Shown: positions 17,306-28,614 of the stretch, piece after piece
Layout: every line of letters starts with the position of its first letter
Numbering within the stretch: position 1 is the first letter of the stretch
Assembly (NCBI GenBank): GCA_016649675.1
Contig: JAENXG010000003.1
Coordinates: 1 to 32,312 of the forward strand
Length of the DNA stretch: 32,312 nucleotides
Direction: 5' to 3'
DNA from: Methyloceanibacter sp.
GTDB taxonomy: Bacteria; Pseudomonadota; Alphaproteobacteria; Rhizobiales; Methyloligellaceae
Position numbers and translations under genes: made by a program
Notes under the pieces: model-generated
Seen by the model: only the letters and a program-made list of their open reading frames with translations
Database searches by the model: none
What the model was told of the DNA's origin: nothing

Positions 17306-18670
17306 CTAGCTCAGCTCGCGGATGCGGAAGGGCAGTCCGCCTTTGGGGCAGAGCGTCACGGTGGCGTGGATCTTGGCCGGCACCGGTCCCGCATATTCGG
17401 GCGTAAATCGCCGCAAAAGCTGCACCAGAGCGAGCGTGTTCTCGATCTGCGACAGCGCGCCGCCGATGCAGGCGCGTTTTCCCGCGGCGAAGGGCAGGTA
17501 GCTGTATTTCACCCGCTTCTTCGACCGCTCCGGCGCAAAGCGCTCAGGATCGAATTTCTCGGGCTCATCCCAATATTTCGGGTTGTGGTGGGCGATATAG
17601 GTGAGGATCACCACCTTGTCGCCGGCCTTGATCTTGTGGCCCTCGATCTCGTCGTCGCCGGCGGCGATGCGGATCAGGGCCCAGATCGGCGGGAAGAGCC
17701 GCATGGTCTCCTGGATCACCATGCGCGTGTAGCTAAGCTGCTGCACCTCTTGCCATTGCGGGTCGCGCTCGCCGCAAACCTGGCGCGCCTCCGCGCGGAT
17801 GCGCTCCATGGCCTCAGGGTGCTGCCAGAGGAGATAGAGCGACCAGGCCAGCGTGAGGGCCGTCGTCTCCGTGCCGGCCCACAGATATTGCTTCATCTCA
17901 TCGATCACCTGACGGCGATCGAACTCGGGGAAGCTCGGGTCCGCCTCGGCCGCCTCGAGCATCTTGAGAAGGGTGTTCTCGCGATGGTCGATGACATTGG
18001 CGCCCATGACCATCTCGGGGATCGAGCCCCAGACCTCCATGGCCTTGGCCGCGTCCTCCTCGGTGATCTCGGTCAGCTCCCCGCTCATCCTTTTGAGGCG
18101 GATCGACTTGTGGTTCATCACATCGGTGTAGGTCTTGACCTGGCCGAAGACGAAATGCGGGTTGAAGGGCATCTCGCGGTCGAACAGGGCCTTGCACACC
18201 ATCTCGGCGGCCAGCGTCCAGGTCTCCTCCACCATCTCGATGGTCTCGCCGGTCGAAGCAAACTTCGCCCAGCGCGCCATCTTCGAATCGATGGCCGACA
18301 TCAGATAGGGGAAATATTCTTCGAACATATGCGGGTGGAAGGCGGGCTGCTGCGGCGCCCTGATCTTCTGCCACAGCGCGCCGTCCACCGTGATCATGCT
18401 CTTGCCGAAGATCGGCCGGAGCCCCTCGAAATATTTGACGTAGTTGTCGGCGTTGTCGACGAGGACGCGCTGGGCATGCGCCGGCTCGGACAGGAGCACG
18501 ATGCGCTGGTTCTTCAGGTTGATGGGGATCACGCCCCCATATTTGTCGCTGAGCGCCATGAGAACCTGCATGGGGTTCTCCTGGTTCAGGAGCGGCGTGA
18601 GCTTGAACCAGATGCTCTGCTCGTCGCCGAGCCCATGCGATGGAGAATAGGCGACCGTCATATCAGCCAT
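17306..18670 (-). CDS. Cytochrome P450
   Basis: I-helix AGTETTA; ExxR as ETMR; haem loop FAAGKRACIGG. Confidence 0.97.
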   Translation of the reverse strand: MADMTVAYSPSHGLGDEQSIWFKLTPLLNQENPMQVLMALSDKYGGVIPINLKNQRIVLLSEPAHAQRVLVDNADNYVKYFEGLRPIFGKSMITVDGALWQKIRAPQQPAFHPHMFEEYFPYLMSAIDSKMARWAKFASTGETIEMVEETWTLAAEMVCKALFDREMPFNPHFVFGQVKTYTDVMNHKSIRLKRMSGELTEITEEDAAKAMEVWGSIPEMVMGANVIDHRENTLLKMLEAAEADPSFPEFDRRQVIDEMKQYLWAGTETTALTLAWSLYLLWQHPEAMERIRAEARQVCGERDPQWQEVQQLSYTRMVIQETMRLFPPIWALIRIAAGDDEIEGHKIKAGDKVVILTYIAHHNPKYWDEPEKFDPERFAPERSKKRVKYSYLPFAAGKRACIGGALSQIENTLALVQLLRRFTPEYAGPVPAKIHATVTLCPKGGLPFRIRELS

Positions 18671-18924
18671 TTACGCCTTCCCCCGCGCTCCTGCTTTAGT
18701 GTCGGAGGCCACGGGTCTCGAGCCCGGCGCCGGCCGCCAAAGCGACGAAGCCGCCTCCCGCGCTGCATTGCATCGCGACAGTCAAGCAGGCGCAGGATTG
18801 CCTCGAATTAGGCCAGTGTCTAGCATCCGGCCGTCGGCATTGTCCATCACCGGCACGTCTGCATCTTGTGCTGCGACATGCCGTCCAGTCCAGGGGCCGA
18901 TCTTACGGCCGTTAACAATTTCAA

Positions 18925-19587
18925 TCAAATCTCTTCGTCGAGTGGTGGCGAAAATATCGGGGGTTGATCTCTGATCTGTGTCATTCCGACCACGCGCTCC
19001 CCCTCCACGCGAACGGCGCCGGAGGCAACGAGGCGGAGCGCGTGGGGGTAAAGCCGATGCTCGGCCTGAAGCACCCGGGCGGCAAGGCTTTCTTGTGTGT
19101 CGCCTGGCAGCACCGGGAGGGCGGCTTGCGCTACGATCGGTCCGCAGTCCATCTCGGGCCTGACGAAATGCACGGTGCAGCCTGAGATCTTGGCGCCCTC
19201 ATCCAGAACGCGAGCATGGGTGTGCAAGCCTTTGAACGCGGGCAGGAGGGAAGGGTGGATATTGAGGTGGCGGTCACGCCAGCTTTTGACGAAGCCTTCG
19301 GTGTGCAGCCGCAGAAAGCCTGCATTGCAGAGAAGCTCGACTTTTGCCTCTTTCAGCGCGGCGTCGAGGGCGGCATCGAAGGTCTCACGGGAGGCGAAGT
19401 CCTTGTGGTTGATGGTGAGGGTGGGGATGAGGGCGGTTTCGGCGCGGGCGAGGCCTTGCGCGTCCGGAACGTTCGAGATGACGAGGACGATCTTGGCGGG
19501 ATAGTCGGGAGCCTTGCAGGCTTCGATCAGCGCCTCGAGGTTGGACCCCCGACCCGAGATGAGGACGCCGACGCGCTTCCTCGTCAC
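18925..19587 (-). CDS. purN: Phosphoribosylglycinamide formyltransferase
   Basis: [66 protein letters not shown]. Confidence 0.97.
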   Translation of the reverse strand: MTRKRVGVLISGRGSNLEALIEACKAPDYPAKIVLVISNVPDAQGLARAETALIPTLTINHKDFASRETFDAALDAALKEAKVELLCNAGFLRLHTEGFVKSWRDRHLNIHPSLLPAFKGLHTHARVLDEGAKISGCTVHFVRPEMDCGPIVAQAALPVLPGDTQESLAARVLQAEHRLYPHALRLVASGAVRVEGERVVGMTQIRDQPPIFSPPLDEEI

Positions 19588-20660
19588 AGCGCGCTCCGAG
19601 CGAACTCGCCTTTGAAGCTTATGGCGCCGCCGCCGCCGCGCTTGACCAGCGCGCCGATCAGTTTCGTCTCGTCACCGAGATGTTGCAGCACGCGCTCCAC
19701 GTTGGACGCGGCGACCACGAGGATCATGCCGATGCCGCAATTGAAGGTCCGCAGCATCTCGTCCTGGTCAAGTCTTGCTTCGCGTTGAAGCCAGGCGAAG
19801 ACCGGCGGCAGCTTCAGCGCGCCAAGGTCGATCTCGGCCGCAAGATCGGCAGGGAGCACGCGCGGGATGTTGTCGGTCAGTCCGCCTCCCGTGATATGGG
19901 CAAGCGCCTTGACTGCGCCGGTTGTGCGAATCGTTTCAAGGATCTGCCGCACATAGATGCGAGTGGGTGTGAGCAGCGCCTCGCCAAGAGTGAGACCGGA
20001 CGCGAACGGCGCAGGGTCGCGCAAAAGCAACCCCGATTGCTTGACGACGCGCCGCACCAGCGAGAAGCCGTTGGCGTGCACGCCGGAGGAGGGGAGCGCG
20101 AGGATGACGTCGCCAAACTCGAGGTCCTTCCGCGGCAGCAAGGAAGAGCGCTCGACCGCGCCCACGGCAAAGCCGGCAAGATCGTAGTCGCCCGGCGCAT
20201 AAAGCCCCGGCATCTCGGCGGTCTCACCCCCGATCAGGGCGCAGCCGGCCTCCTTGCATCCCGCGGCAATGCTGCCGATGACCGTCTCGGCCACGCCGAG
20301 GTCGAGCTTGCCGGTAGCGAAGTAGTCGAGGAAGAACAGGGGCTCGGCGCCTTGCACCACGATGTCGTTGACGTTCATGGCAACGAGATCAATGCCGATC
20401 CCAGCATGGAGGCCCGTCTCGATGGCGAGCTTGAGCTTGGTGCCGACCCCGTCGGTGCCGGCGACGAGCACGGGATCCTTGAAGCCGCAAGCCTTGAGGT
20501 CGAAAAGACCGCCAAACCCTCCGATACCGCCGAGCACGCCGGGGCGATTGGTCTTTGCCGCGAGGGGCCCAATGGCCGCAACCAGCGCGTTGCCGGCGTC
20601 GATATCGACGCCCGCGTCGCGATAGGTCAGCCGGGGCTTGTCTTTGGAGATTGCGGGCAT
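19584..20660 (-). CDS. purM: Phosphoribosylformylglycinamidine cyclo-ligase
   Basis: [60 protein letters not shown]. Overlaps the purN start by 4 bp. Likely start at [11 protein letters not shown] rather than 20753. Confidence 0.97.
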   Translation of the reverse strand: MPAISKDKPRLTYRDAGVDIDAGNALVAAIGPLAAKTNRPGVLGGIGGFGGLFDLKACGFKDPVLVAGTDGVGTKLKLAIETGLHAGIGIDLVAMNVNDIVVQGAEPLFFLDYFATGKLDLGVAETVIGSIAAGCKEAGCALIGGETAEMPGLYAPGDYDLAGFAVGAVERSSLLPRKDLEFGDVILALPSSGVHANGFSLVRRVVKQSGLLLRDPAPFASGLTLGEALLTPTRIYVRQILETIRTTGAVKALAHITGGGLTDNIPRVLPADLAAEIDLGALKLPPVFAWLQREARLDQDEMLRTFNCGIGMILVVAASNVERVLQHLGDETKLIGALVKRGGGGAISFKGEFARSAL

Positions 20661-20827
20661 CCTCGCCACTCTGGATGCAAGTTCAGGAGATTTGGCATAA
20701 CAATCGTGCCTTAAGAGGCCCGTCAAGGCGGAAAGGCCGTGGCTCGGCCACATTCGGGAGATTTACCGGAGGCAGGCTTAAGGGCCCCGCATGCCCCCCG
20801 AGGGGTCATTTGCGTTTAGAGCTGGTC

Positions 20828-21973
20828 ATGGCGTTGTGGCGGTTAAGGCATTTTGCTTGGAGAGTGGCTCAGCTCGCTCTTCTGCTGTCGCTTGCGCTTG
20901 CCGCCTCTTTGAGCGGTGCCGCTCAAGCCACCGACAGTCTTTATGCCGTCGGCAAGATTTCGGTCGATGCTACCGCCAAGGATGCCGTCGCGGCGAAGGC
21001 AATAGGGATGGCCGACGCCGAGAAGCGCGCGGTCATGACCGTGCTCCAGCGGCTCGTGCCCTTGAGCGCCTTGGCGCAGCTGCCGGAGCTTAGCCAGGAC
21101 GATATCGAAGCCATGGTCGAAGGCGTCTCCGTCAGGAGCGAGCAGAACTCCACCACCCGTTACCTCGCGGTCCTCGATGTGAACGTCAACGAGGCCGGCG
21201 TGAAGCAGCTCCTGGACGGCCAGGGCGTCCCTTACAGCGAAGTCCGCGCGCCATCCGTCTCTATCCTGCTGCTGGTGATCGCGGGAGGGAGCGTGAAGGA
21301 CCAAGGGCCGGAAGGCTGGTGGCAAGCCTGGGAGGATCTCGATCTCTCCCACAGCATCGCCCCGGCCACGATCCTGAAGCCCCGACCGAACCTCGACGTC
21401 GAGACCGTTAAGGCAGTGCTTGCGGGCGACGCTCAGGCGCTTGCCGCGATGCAAGGGGACTATGGCTATGGGCCCTTCGTCATTGCCGTGGGCGACATCG
21501 CTGATGGGACGTTCGTGACCCGGCTGGTCGGCGCCGACGGCGTGGGCGCCATCAATTACGGGCACAGCGACAAGCTCAGCAGTGCCGATGCCAAGGCCGC
21601 CGCGCGCGATGCTGCCGCGACTGCTTTCGCGATCATCGAGAACCGCTGGAAAGAGACGCAAATACCGGCAACGCCTGCGACCGAGGTCAACTATGAGGAA
21701 GGGAAGGAGGCCAAGCCTCCCGGCAACGCCGAGGTCCCGCGCAACGTCGTGGCCATCGTCGAGTTCTCAGGGCTCAAGGATTGGCAGGACATTCGGGGCA
21801 AGCTGATGAACGTGGCCGGAATCCAGGCGCTTGAGGTGAATTCGCTCTCGGCGCGGGCGGCTTCGATTAGTTTCGACTACGCGGGCTCGCTCGACCGATT
21901 GCAGACCGTGCTCAACCAAAGCGGCTTTCAGCTGAATGAGAGAGATGGAAATTTCGTGCTCCGCTCCCGGTAG
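20828..21973 (+). CDS. DUF2066 domain-containing secreted protein
   Basis: Signal peptide MALWRLRHFAWRVAQLALLLSLALAASLSGAAQA; SLYAVGKISVDATAKDAVAAKAIGMADAEKRA. Conserved-type neighbourhood between purMN and hdaA. The track start at 20555 is too far upstream. Confidence 0.85.
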   Translation: MALWRLRHFAWRVAQLALLLSLALAASLSGAAQATDSLYAVGKISVDATAKDAVAAKAIGMADAEKRAVMTVLQRLVPLSALAQLPELSQDDIEAMVEGVSVRSEQNSTTRYLAVLDVNVNEAGVKQLLDGQGVPYSEVRAPSVSILLLVIAGGSVKDQGPEGWWQAWEDLDLSHSIAPATILKPRPNLDVETVKAVLAGDAQALAAMQGDYGYGPFVIAVGDIADGTFVTRLVGADGVGAINYGHSDKLSSADAKAAARDAAATAFAIIENRWKETQIPATPATEVNYEEGKEAKPPGNAEVPRNVVAIVEFSGLKDWQDIRGKLMNVAGIQALEVNSLSARAASISFDYAGSLDRLQTVLNQSGFQLNERDGNFVLRSR

Positions 21974-22081
21974 GCCGATGCCCTGGCCATCCAGTCACGC
22001 CGTGGCGTCGAATCTGCTAAACTCAAGAACTGGAGGCCCCACCGCGCCACACGGCGCACGCGGCTTCCGGGAGGAGCGTTC

Positions 22082-22699
22082 GTGAATATTCCTAACAGCC
22101 TGACGCTCGGGCGGATCGTGCTGGTTCCGCTGGTGGTGTGGCTGATCATCACTCATGCGATGTACCCGGCCTTCCTGCTGTTCCTGCTCGCCGGCCTCTC
22201 CGACGCCGCCGACGGCTTTCTCGCCAAGCGCTTTGGCTGGCACAGCGAGCTTGGCGCCTATCTCGACCCCATCGCCGACAAGGCGCTGCTCGTCAGCATC
22301 TATGTCACCTTGGGTCTCGCCGGCCATTTACCGGCTTGGCTCGTCATCGCCGTGGTGAGTCGCGACATCCTCATCGTCGGCGCTGTCGTGCTGTCCTGGA
22401 TGCTGTCGCGGCCGCTCAGCATGCAGCCGCTCCTCATCAGCAAGGCCAACACCTTGTCGCAGATCGTGCTGGCCGGGCTTATCCTCGCCGAGCTCGGGCT
22501 CGGGCTCGGCCTCGAGGGACTGGTCACGCTTCTGGTCTGGGTGACGGGTGCGCTCACCATCCTTTCGGCCGGGGCTTATTTCTGGTCGTGGCTCAGGCTT
22601 ATGGGGAGCTATGAGCCCAAACCCAGCAGCCTTCCTCCCCGCCAAAGAACGCCGGTCGGGCGCGACCAGCCCCAGCGCCCGCGGGTCAGGGTTTCGTGA
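22082..22699 (+). CDS. CDP-alcohol phosphatidyltransferase family protein
   Basis: CDP-OH-P motif DAADGFLAKRFGWHSELGAYLDPIADK; polytopic. Confidence 0.92.
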   Translation: MNIPNSLTLGRIVLVPLVVWLIITHAMYPAFLLFLLAGLSDAADGFLAKRFGWHSELGAYLDPIADKALLVSIYVTLGLAGHLPAWLVIAVVSRDILIVGAVVLSWMLSRPLSMQPLLISKANTLSQIVLAGLILAELGLGLGLEGLVTLLVWVTGALTILSAGAYFWSWLRLMGSYEPKPSSLPPRQRTPVGRDQPQRPRVRVS

Positions 22700-23373
22700 C
22701 GCTCGCACAGCTCACCCTCGACCTGCCCCACCGCGCCGCGCTCGGCGCCGAAGATTTCCTTGTCAGCGATTGCAATCTCGCCGCCGTCAGGCTGATTGAC
22801 GCCTGGCCGGAGTGGCGTGACCAAGTCCAGATCCTGATCGGTCCGCCGCAAAGCGGCAAGACGCATTTGGCCAGAGTCTGGCAGGCGCTGTCGGGAGCAC
22901 GATCGCTCGATCCGGCGTGCCTCGATATCGATTTCATCGACCAGATGGGCGAGGGGACGCCGCTCGTGGTCGAGGACGCCGACCGCAGCGCCTACGACGA
23001 GAAGGCCCTGTTCCATCTCTTGAACCTCGCGCGGGAGAAGCGGCTGTTCGTGCTCCTCACGGCGCGGGGTGCCCCAAGCCGGTGGGGTTTTTCGCTGCCG
23101 GATCTGTTGTCGCGGCTGAACGCGGTCCCCGCCGTCCAGATCGGCGCGCCCGACGAGGCGTTGCTTAGGACCGTGATGCTAAAGCATTTCGCCGACCGCC
23201 AGCTCGACATCGATCCAAAAGTGCTCGAGTTCCTTGCTCTTCACATCGATCGCTCCCTGGCGGCGGCGGCGTCTGCCGTGGAAGCGGTGGACCGCGCGGC
23301 TCTCGCCAAGGGCCGCAAGATCAGCCGCCAGCTGGTCATGGAGGCGCTTGCGGCAAGCGCCCCGACCGACTAG
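22696..23373 (+). CDS. hdaA: DnaA-related regulatory protein HdaA
   Basis: N-terminal clamp-binding-type QLTLDLPH; GPPQSGKTH Walker A; LVVEDADR Walker B; GTGA overlap with the upstream gene. Confidence 0.88.
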   Translation: MTLAQLTLDLPHRAALGAEDFLVSDCNLAAVRLIDAWPEWRDQVQILIGPPQSGKTHLARVWQALSGARSLDPACLDIDFIDQMGEGTPLVVEDADRSAYDEKALFHLLNLAREKRLFVLLTARGAPSRWGFSLPDLLSRLNAVPAVQIGAPDEALLRTVMLKHFADRQLDIDPKVLEFLALHIDRSLAAAASAVEAVDRAALAKGRKISRQLVMEALAASAPTD

Positions 23374-23500
23374 ACGCGGGGGACTCGCTTTGGCTTTCGC
23401 CGTAACGCTAGTGATACATTTCTTGAGGTAACATTGCCGGGGGAAGCGCTGCGCGAGCTTGGCTAACGCCTAAAAGCGCTTAATTTGCAAGAGGTTACTG

Positions 23501-25681
23501 ATGAGTTTGCCAGAGAAGGTCGAGCGGATCGAACCGGCCCCGGGCATCGCCGCCTTTGGGCCAAGCCGCTTCTTCAACCGCGAGCTGTCTTGGCTCCAAT
23601 TCAACAGGAGGGTGCTGGAGGAAGCCGAGAACGAGCGCCATCCGCTCCTGGAGCGCCTGCGCTTCCTCTCCATCTCCGCCTCCAACCTCGACGAGTTCTA
23701 CATGGTGCGCGTGGCCGGCCTGCGCGGCCAGGTCGTTGCCGGCATCGAGACGCCGAGCGAGGACGGGCTCACGCCTTCCGAACAGCTCGACCGCATCAGT
23801 CGCTCCGTCGCCGAGCTCACGGCGGAGCAGCAGGAAAACTGGGTCACGATCGAGGCGCTGCTGGCGGAAGCCGGCATTCACGTGCTCCTGGCCGATCAGC
23901 TTTCAGGCGAGGAGCACGCCTGGCTCGAGGAGCATTTCCTGAGCCACATCTTCCCGGTGCTGACCCCGATCGCCGTCGACCCGGCCCATCCCTTTCCGTT
24001 CATCCCGAATTTCGGCTTCACGCTCGGGCTTGAGCTGGTGCGCGAGGGCTCGCTCCGCGCCATGCACGCGCTCATGCCGATCCCGCCTCAGCTCAATCGC
24101 TTCATTCGTCTGCCGAGCAAGGGCGCGCCGAAGGAGCCGATCCGCTTCATCAGGCTCGAGACGGTGGTCGGCATCTTCGTGTCGCGGCTGTTCCCCGGCT
24201 ACAAGGTGAGAAGCCAGGGCTCGTTCCGCGTGCTGCGCGACAGTGACATTGAGGTGCAGGAAGAGGCGGAGGACCTAGTGCGGCTGTTCGAGTCGGCGCT
24301 GAAGCGCCGGCGCCGGGGCTCCGTCATCAGGCTCGAGATCGAGGCCTCGATGCCGTCGCGGCTGCAGCGCTTCGTCATGCAGGAGCTCAAGGTCACTGAG
24401 CGCGAGAGCTTCGTGCAGAAGGGCCTGATCGGGCTATCCGACACCGCCCTGCTGATCGTCGCTGATCGTCCTGACCTCAAATTCCAGCCCTTCGTCAGCC
24501 GTTTCCCGGAACGCATCCGCGAGCATCACGGGGACTGCTTCGCCGCCATTCGCAAGAAGGACATCGTGGTTCATCACCCTTACGAGTCCTTCGACGTCGT
24601 GCTCCAGTTCCTGAAACAGGCGGCCGCCGATCCCGACGTCGTGGCGATCAAATGGATGCTCTACCGCACGAGCAAGAGCTCGCCGATCATCGAGGCGCTG
24701 AAGGACGCGGCCGAGGCCGGGAAGTCGGTGACCGTGGTAGTCGAGCTGAAGGCTCGTTTCGACGAGGAGGCCAACATCAAATGGGCGCGCGATCTCGAAA
24801 GCGCGGGCGTCCAGGTGGTCTATGGCTTCCTCGAGCTCAAGACGCACGCCAAGCTCAGCCTGATCGTGCGGCGCGAGCGGGGCGAGCTCGCCACCTATTG
24901 CCATGTAGGGACCGGCAATTACCATCCGGTCACCGCCAAGATCTATACCGATCTATCCTTCTTCACCGCCGACCGCACCATCGGCCAGGATCTGTCGCGC
25001 ATCTTCAACTATGTCACGGGCTACGCCGAGCCCGCGGAGCTCGAGGCAATGGCGGTGTCGCCGCACGGCATCAGGGCGCGCATCCTCGACCATATCCGCG
25101 AGGAGATGTACCATGCCAAGGCCGGGCGTCCGGCGGCCATTTGGATGAAGATGAACTCCCTCGTCGACGCCGAGATCATCGATGCGCTCTACGAGGCGAG
25201 CCAGGCGGGCGTGGAGATCGACCTCGTGGTGCGCGGCATCTGCTGCCTGCGTCCGGGCGTGCCGGACCTTTCCGAGACCATCCACGTCAAGAGCATCGTC
25301 GGGCGTTTCCTCGAGCATTCGCGCATCTATTGCTTCGGCGCCGGCCACGGCCTTCCGAATCGGAAAGCGGTGGTCTATATCAGCTCGGCCGACATGATGC
25401 CGCGCAACCTCGATCGCCGCGTGGAGGCCATGGTTCCGATCAAGAATCCGACGGTGCACGAGCAGATTCTCGACCAGATCATGGTGGCGAATCTGAAGGA
25501 CAATCTGCAGAGCTGGCGGGTGCGGCCCGATGGCAGCTCAGAGCGCCTCTATCCAGGAAAGGACCAGGAGCCGTTTAGCGCTCAGGACTATTTCATGACC
25601 AATCCGAGCCTGTCCGGCCGCGGCACGTCTCTGCCTGAGAACATGCCGCCGCGCTTCACGCGCCTGGTCGAGACGGGCTGA
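23501..25681 (+). CDS. ppk: Polyphosphate kinase 1
   Basis: [20 protein letters not shown]; catalytic-His regions LKTHAKLSL and [30 protein letters not shown]. Confidence 0.98.
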   Translation: MSLPEKVERIEPAPGIAAFGPSRFFNRELSWLQFNRRVLEEAENERHPLLERLRFLSISASNLDEFYMVRVAGLRGQVVAGIETPSEDGLTPSEQLDRISRSVAELTAEQQENWVTIEALLAEAGIHVLLADQLSGEEHAWLEEHFLSHIFPVLTPIAVDPAHPFPFIPNFGFTLGLELVREGSLRAMHALMPIPPQLNRFIRLPSKGAPKEPIRFIRLETVVGIFVSRLFPGYKVRSQGSFRVLRDSDIEVQEEAEDLVRLFESALKRRRRGSVIRLEIEASMPSRLQRFVMQELKVTERESFVQKGLIGLSDTALLIVADRPDLKFQPFVSRFPERIREHHGDCFAAIRKKDIVVHHPYESFDVVLQFLKQAAADPDVVAIKWMLYRTSKSSPIIEALKDAAEAGKSVTVVVELKARFDEEANIKWARDLESAGVQVVYGFLELKTHAKLSLIVRRERGELATYCHVGTGNYHPVTAKIYTDLSFFTADRTIGQDLSRIFNYVTGYAEPAELEAMAVSPHGIRARILDHIREEMYHAKAGRPAAIWMKMNSLVDAEIIDALYEASQAGVEIDLVVRGICCLRPGVPDLSETIHVKSIVGRFLEHSRIYCFGAGHGLPNRKAVVYISSADMMPRNLDRRVEAMVPIKNPTVHEQILDQIMVANLKDNLQSWRVRPDGSSERLYPGKDQEPFSAQDYFMTNPSLSGRGTSLPENMPPRFTRLVETG

Positions 25682-25701
25682 CGCGCATCGCGCTTTGCGC
25701 C

Positions 25702-27219
25702 ATGGCCCTCAGCAACCATCAAAGCCCGGTCGCGGTGGTCGACATCGGTTCGAACTCGGTGCGGCTCATCGTCTATGAGGCCGCCGGCCGGGCGCCAGGG
25801 CCTTTCTTCAACGAGAAGGTGCTGTGCGGGCTAGGGCGGTCGATCGCCACGACCGGCAAGCTCGCTGCCGACGCCATAGTCCGCGCGCTCAGGGCGCTCA
25901 GGCGCTTTCGCGCGCTGATCGAGCAGCTGGAGGTCGACCATGTCGAGGTCATCGCCACGGCGGCCGCGCGCGAGGCGGCCAACGGTCCTGAGTTCATCGC
26001 CCAGGCCGAGCGCATTCTCGGGCGCAAGGTCACCGTGCTCTCCGGCACCAAGGAGGCCGAGCTTGCCGCACTCGGCGTCGTCTCAGGCATCCACGCGGCC
26101 GACGGCTTTGCCGGCGACCTTGGCGGCGGCAGCCTTGAGCTGATCGACGTCAGGGGCGGCAGGCTGTCGGACGCCGCCACGCTGCCGCTTGGGGGCCTCA
26201 GGCTGATCGATGCTTCGGGCGGCAGCCTCAAAAAGGCGCGCGAGATCGTCGATGCCGAGCTTGCCAAGATCGACTGGTTGGAGAAGGGAAGGGGCCGCGA
26301 CTTTTATGCCATCGGCGGCACCTGGCGGGCGCTCGCGCGCCTGCACATGACCCAAACCAACTATCCTTTGAGCGTGATGCACAACTACCGCATCAATGCC
26401 GACGACGCGCTCAAATTCGCCTCGCTGCTCGATCACCAGTCGCAGAGCTCGCTCGCCGGCATCCGCGATATTTCCAGCGCCCGCCGCGAGACGATTCCCT
26501 ACGGCGCTCTCGTGCTCGAACGGCTCATCCGGCAGATGAAGCCGCGCTCCGTGGTGGTTTCGGTGTTCGGCATCCGCGAAGGCCTCCTCTACAACCTTCT
26601 CGGCGAAGACGAGAAGACCAAGGACCCCCTGATCGCGGCCTGCGATGACATCGCGCGGCGCTGGTCGCGCTCAATCGACAGCGCCTACGAGCTGTGCTTC
26701 TGGACCGACGCCCTGTTCCGCGCGCCGGGGCCCGTGGAGACGCCGGAGCAGAGGCGGCTTCGCCATGCGGCCTGCCTGCTTTCCGATATCGGCTGGCGCG
26801 CGCATCCCGACTATCGCGGCATCCAGAGCCTGAACCTCGTCGCCCACGGCACCTTTGTCGGCGTCGATCATCCAGGCCGCGCCTTCCTCGCGCTCACCGT
26901 CTATTACCGCAACGAGGGGCTGGTCAAAGACGAGCTCAGCCAGAGGCTGATCGAGCTTGTCGACAAGGACATGCTGAAGCGGGCCCGCATCCTGGGGGCA
27001 GCCTTCCGCGCCGCCCATATGGTGTCGGCCGCCATGCCCGGCGTCTTGACCAACACGCCGATCACCTATGAAGGCAACCGGCTGGTGTGGACCTTGCCCG
27101 ACCCCTATTCCAATCTGGAAGGCGAGCGGGTGGAGCGCCGCTTCAAGGACTTGGCAGGGCTGCTCGACCGCGAGGGCGAGATCAGAGTCGGCTCCGCGTT
27201 TCAGCTGGCGGCGGGCTGA
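25702..27219 (+). CDS. ppx: Exopolyphosphatase (Ppx/GppA family)
   Basis: VAVVDIGSNSVRLIVYE; GDLGGGSLELIDV; follows ppk. Confidence 0.95.
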   Translation: MALSNHQSPVAVVDIGSNSVRLIVYEAAGRAPGPFFNEKVLCGLGRSIATTGKLAADAIVRALRALRRFRALIEQLEVDHVEVIATAAAREAANGPEFIAQAERILGRKVTVLSGTKEAELAALGVVSGIHAADGFAGDLGGGSLELIDVRGGRLSDAATLPLGGLRLIDASGGSLKKAREIVDAELAKIDWLEKGRGRDFYAIGGTWRALARLHMTQTNYPLSVMHNYRINADDALKFASLLDHQSQSSLAGIRDISSARRETIPYGALVLERLIRQMKPRSVVVSVFGIREGLLYNLLGEDEKTKDPLIAACDDIARRWSRSIDSAYELCFWTDALFRAPGPVETPEQRRLRHAACLLSDIGWRAHPDYRGIQSLNLVAHGTFVGVDHPGRAFLALTVYYRNEGLVKDELSQRLIELVDKDMLKRARILGAAFRAAHMVSAAMPGVLTNTPITYEGNRLVWTLPDPYSNLEGERVERRFKDLAGLLDREGEIRVGSAFQLAAG

Positions 27220-27346
27220 CCGGACTTGCTGGACGAAGACTCCCTTCCCAAATCATTATGGCTTAAGGGAATTGTAGCCGCTTACGGCGCAAGACGTTAA
27301 ACCTCAGGCTTAAGTCTCAGGTTCACTCCAGCCCTTCGATTTGGTG

Positions 27347-28282
27347 ATGGCAGACGATCCTTATTCTGTTCTTGGTGTGGCGAAGGGCGCGAAGCCTGAG
27401 GACATCACCAAGGCCTATCGCAAGCTCGCCAAGAAGCTGCACCCCGATCTCAATCCCGGCGACAAGGTCGCCGAGGAGAAATTCAAGACCATCACAGCCG
27501 CCTACGACATCGTCGGCGATGAGGAGAAGCGCGGGCGCTACGACCGGGGCGAGATCGACGCCAGCGGCCAGGAGAAGCCGCAGCAGCGCTATTATCGCGA
27601 ATATGCCGGCGGCGAGGACGGCGCGCGCTATCACTCGACCGCAGGCTTCGAGGATATCGGCGCCTTCAGCGATTTGTTCGGCGATCTGTTCGGCGAGCGT
27701 GGCGGAATGCGCGGGGGCGGAGGCGGCCAGCGCTTCGCCAGGCGTGGCCAGGATGCGCAATATCGCCTCGATGTCGGCTTCCTCGATGCGGTGAACGGCA
27801 CCAAGACGCGCATCACGCTGCCTGACGGGGGCACGCTCGACGTCACGATTCCCGCGGGCGTCACCGATGGCCAGGTGATGAGGTTGAAGGGCAAAGGGAA
27901 TCCCGGCACGGGCGGGGCTGAGCCGGGGGATGCGCTGATCGAGATCGGCGTAAGGCCGCACCCCGTGTTCAAGCGCGAGGGCGACGACATCACCGTCGAG
28001 GTGCCGATCACCTTCGACGAGGCGGTGCTCGGCGGCAAGATCGAGGTGCCGACCATCGCGGGCCGTGTGTTCGCGACCGTGCCGCCAGGCTCCAATACCG
28101 GGCAGACGCTCAGGTTGAAAGGCCGCGGCATCAAGTCGAAGAGCGGCGCCTCAGGCGACCAGCTCGTTAAGCTCACCATCGTCCTGCCCGAGCGGATCGA
28201 CGAGGACCTCAAGAGCTTCGCCGAGAAATGGCGGGAGAGCCACCGCTACGACCCGCGGCGCAAGCTGAAGGAGCAGGCCTGA
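27347..28282 (+). CDS. DnaJ C-terminal domain protein (CbpA-like, no zinc-finger)
   Basis: J-domain with HPD (KKLHPDLNPGD); Gly-rich linker; C-terminal substrate-binding domains VPITFDEAVLGGKIEVPTIAG...VPPGSNTGQTLRLKGRG. Confidence 0.93.
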   Translation: MADDPYSVLGVAKGAKPEDITKAYRKLAKKLHPDLNPGDKVAEEKFKTITAAYDIVGDEEKRGRYDRGEIDASGQEKPQQRYYREYAGGEDGARYHSTAGFEDIGAFSDLFGDLFGERGGMRGGGGGQRFARRGQDAQYRLDVGFLDAVNGTKTRITLPDGGTLDVTIPAGVTDGQVMRLKGKGNPGTGGAEPGDALIEIGVRPHPVFKREGDDITVEVPITFDEAVLGGKIEVPTIAGRVFATVPPGSNTGQTLRLKGRGIKSKSGASGDQLVKLTIVLPERIDEDLKSFAEKWRESHRYDPRRKLKEQA

Positions 28283-28614
28283 TGCTGAGCGAGAGGGAGG
28301 TCGTGGCAAAGGTCCAGCATTTGACGGTCACCAGGCTCAGGGTGTGGGTGAAGCAGGGTTGGATCAAGCCCGCCGGTGAGACCGCGCAGGGCTTCTCGGA
28401 TGCCGACATCGCCCGCGCCGCGCTGATCTGCAATCTCGAGGACGAACTTGGCTTCGCCGAGGACGACGTGCCGGTCCTGCTCAACCTTATCGATCAGATC
28501 CACGGGCTTCGCTTCGAGTTGAAGGGGCTGCTCGACGCGCTCGAAGATCTGCCCCCCGACGTGCGCGCCACGGTCAGGATGCGGATCACAAGCCGTCGAG
28601 AAGGCACATCCTGA
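28282..28614 (+). CDS. MerR-like / CbpM-type chaperone modulator
   Basis: 110 aa; VTRLRVWVKQGWIKPAGETAQGFSDADIARAALICNLEDELGFAEDDVPVLLNLIDQIHGLRFEL. Its ATG overlaps the dnaJ-like stop (TGATG). Confidence 0.8.
   Translation: MLSEREVVAKVQHLTVTRLRVWVKQGWIKPAGETAQGFSDADIARAALICNLEDELGFAEDDVPVLLNLIDQIHGLRFELKGLLDALEDLPPDVRATVRMRITSRREGTS

Noticed and set aside
17366-18811. 481-aa plus-strand ORF
   Set aside because: Antisense to the P450, whose catalytic motifs are intact; low-complexity composition and no domain motif.
19680-20714. 344-aa plus-strand ORF
   Set aside because: Antisense shadow of purM.
22490-22520. Repeated GGGCTC units in the CDP-alcohol phosphatidyltransferase gene
   Set aside because: Encodes a short ELGLGLGLEG stretch between hydrophobic segments; simple low-complexity coding sequence.
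24451-24470. 10-bp tandem repeat GCTGATCGTC x2 in ppk
   Set aside because: Encodes the expected [12 protein letters not shown] segment in frame; short repeat compatible with chance in coding DNA.
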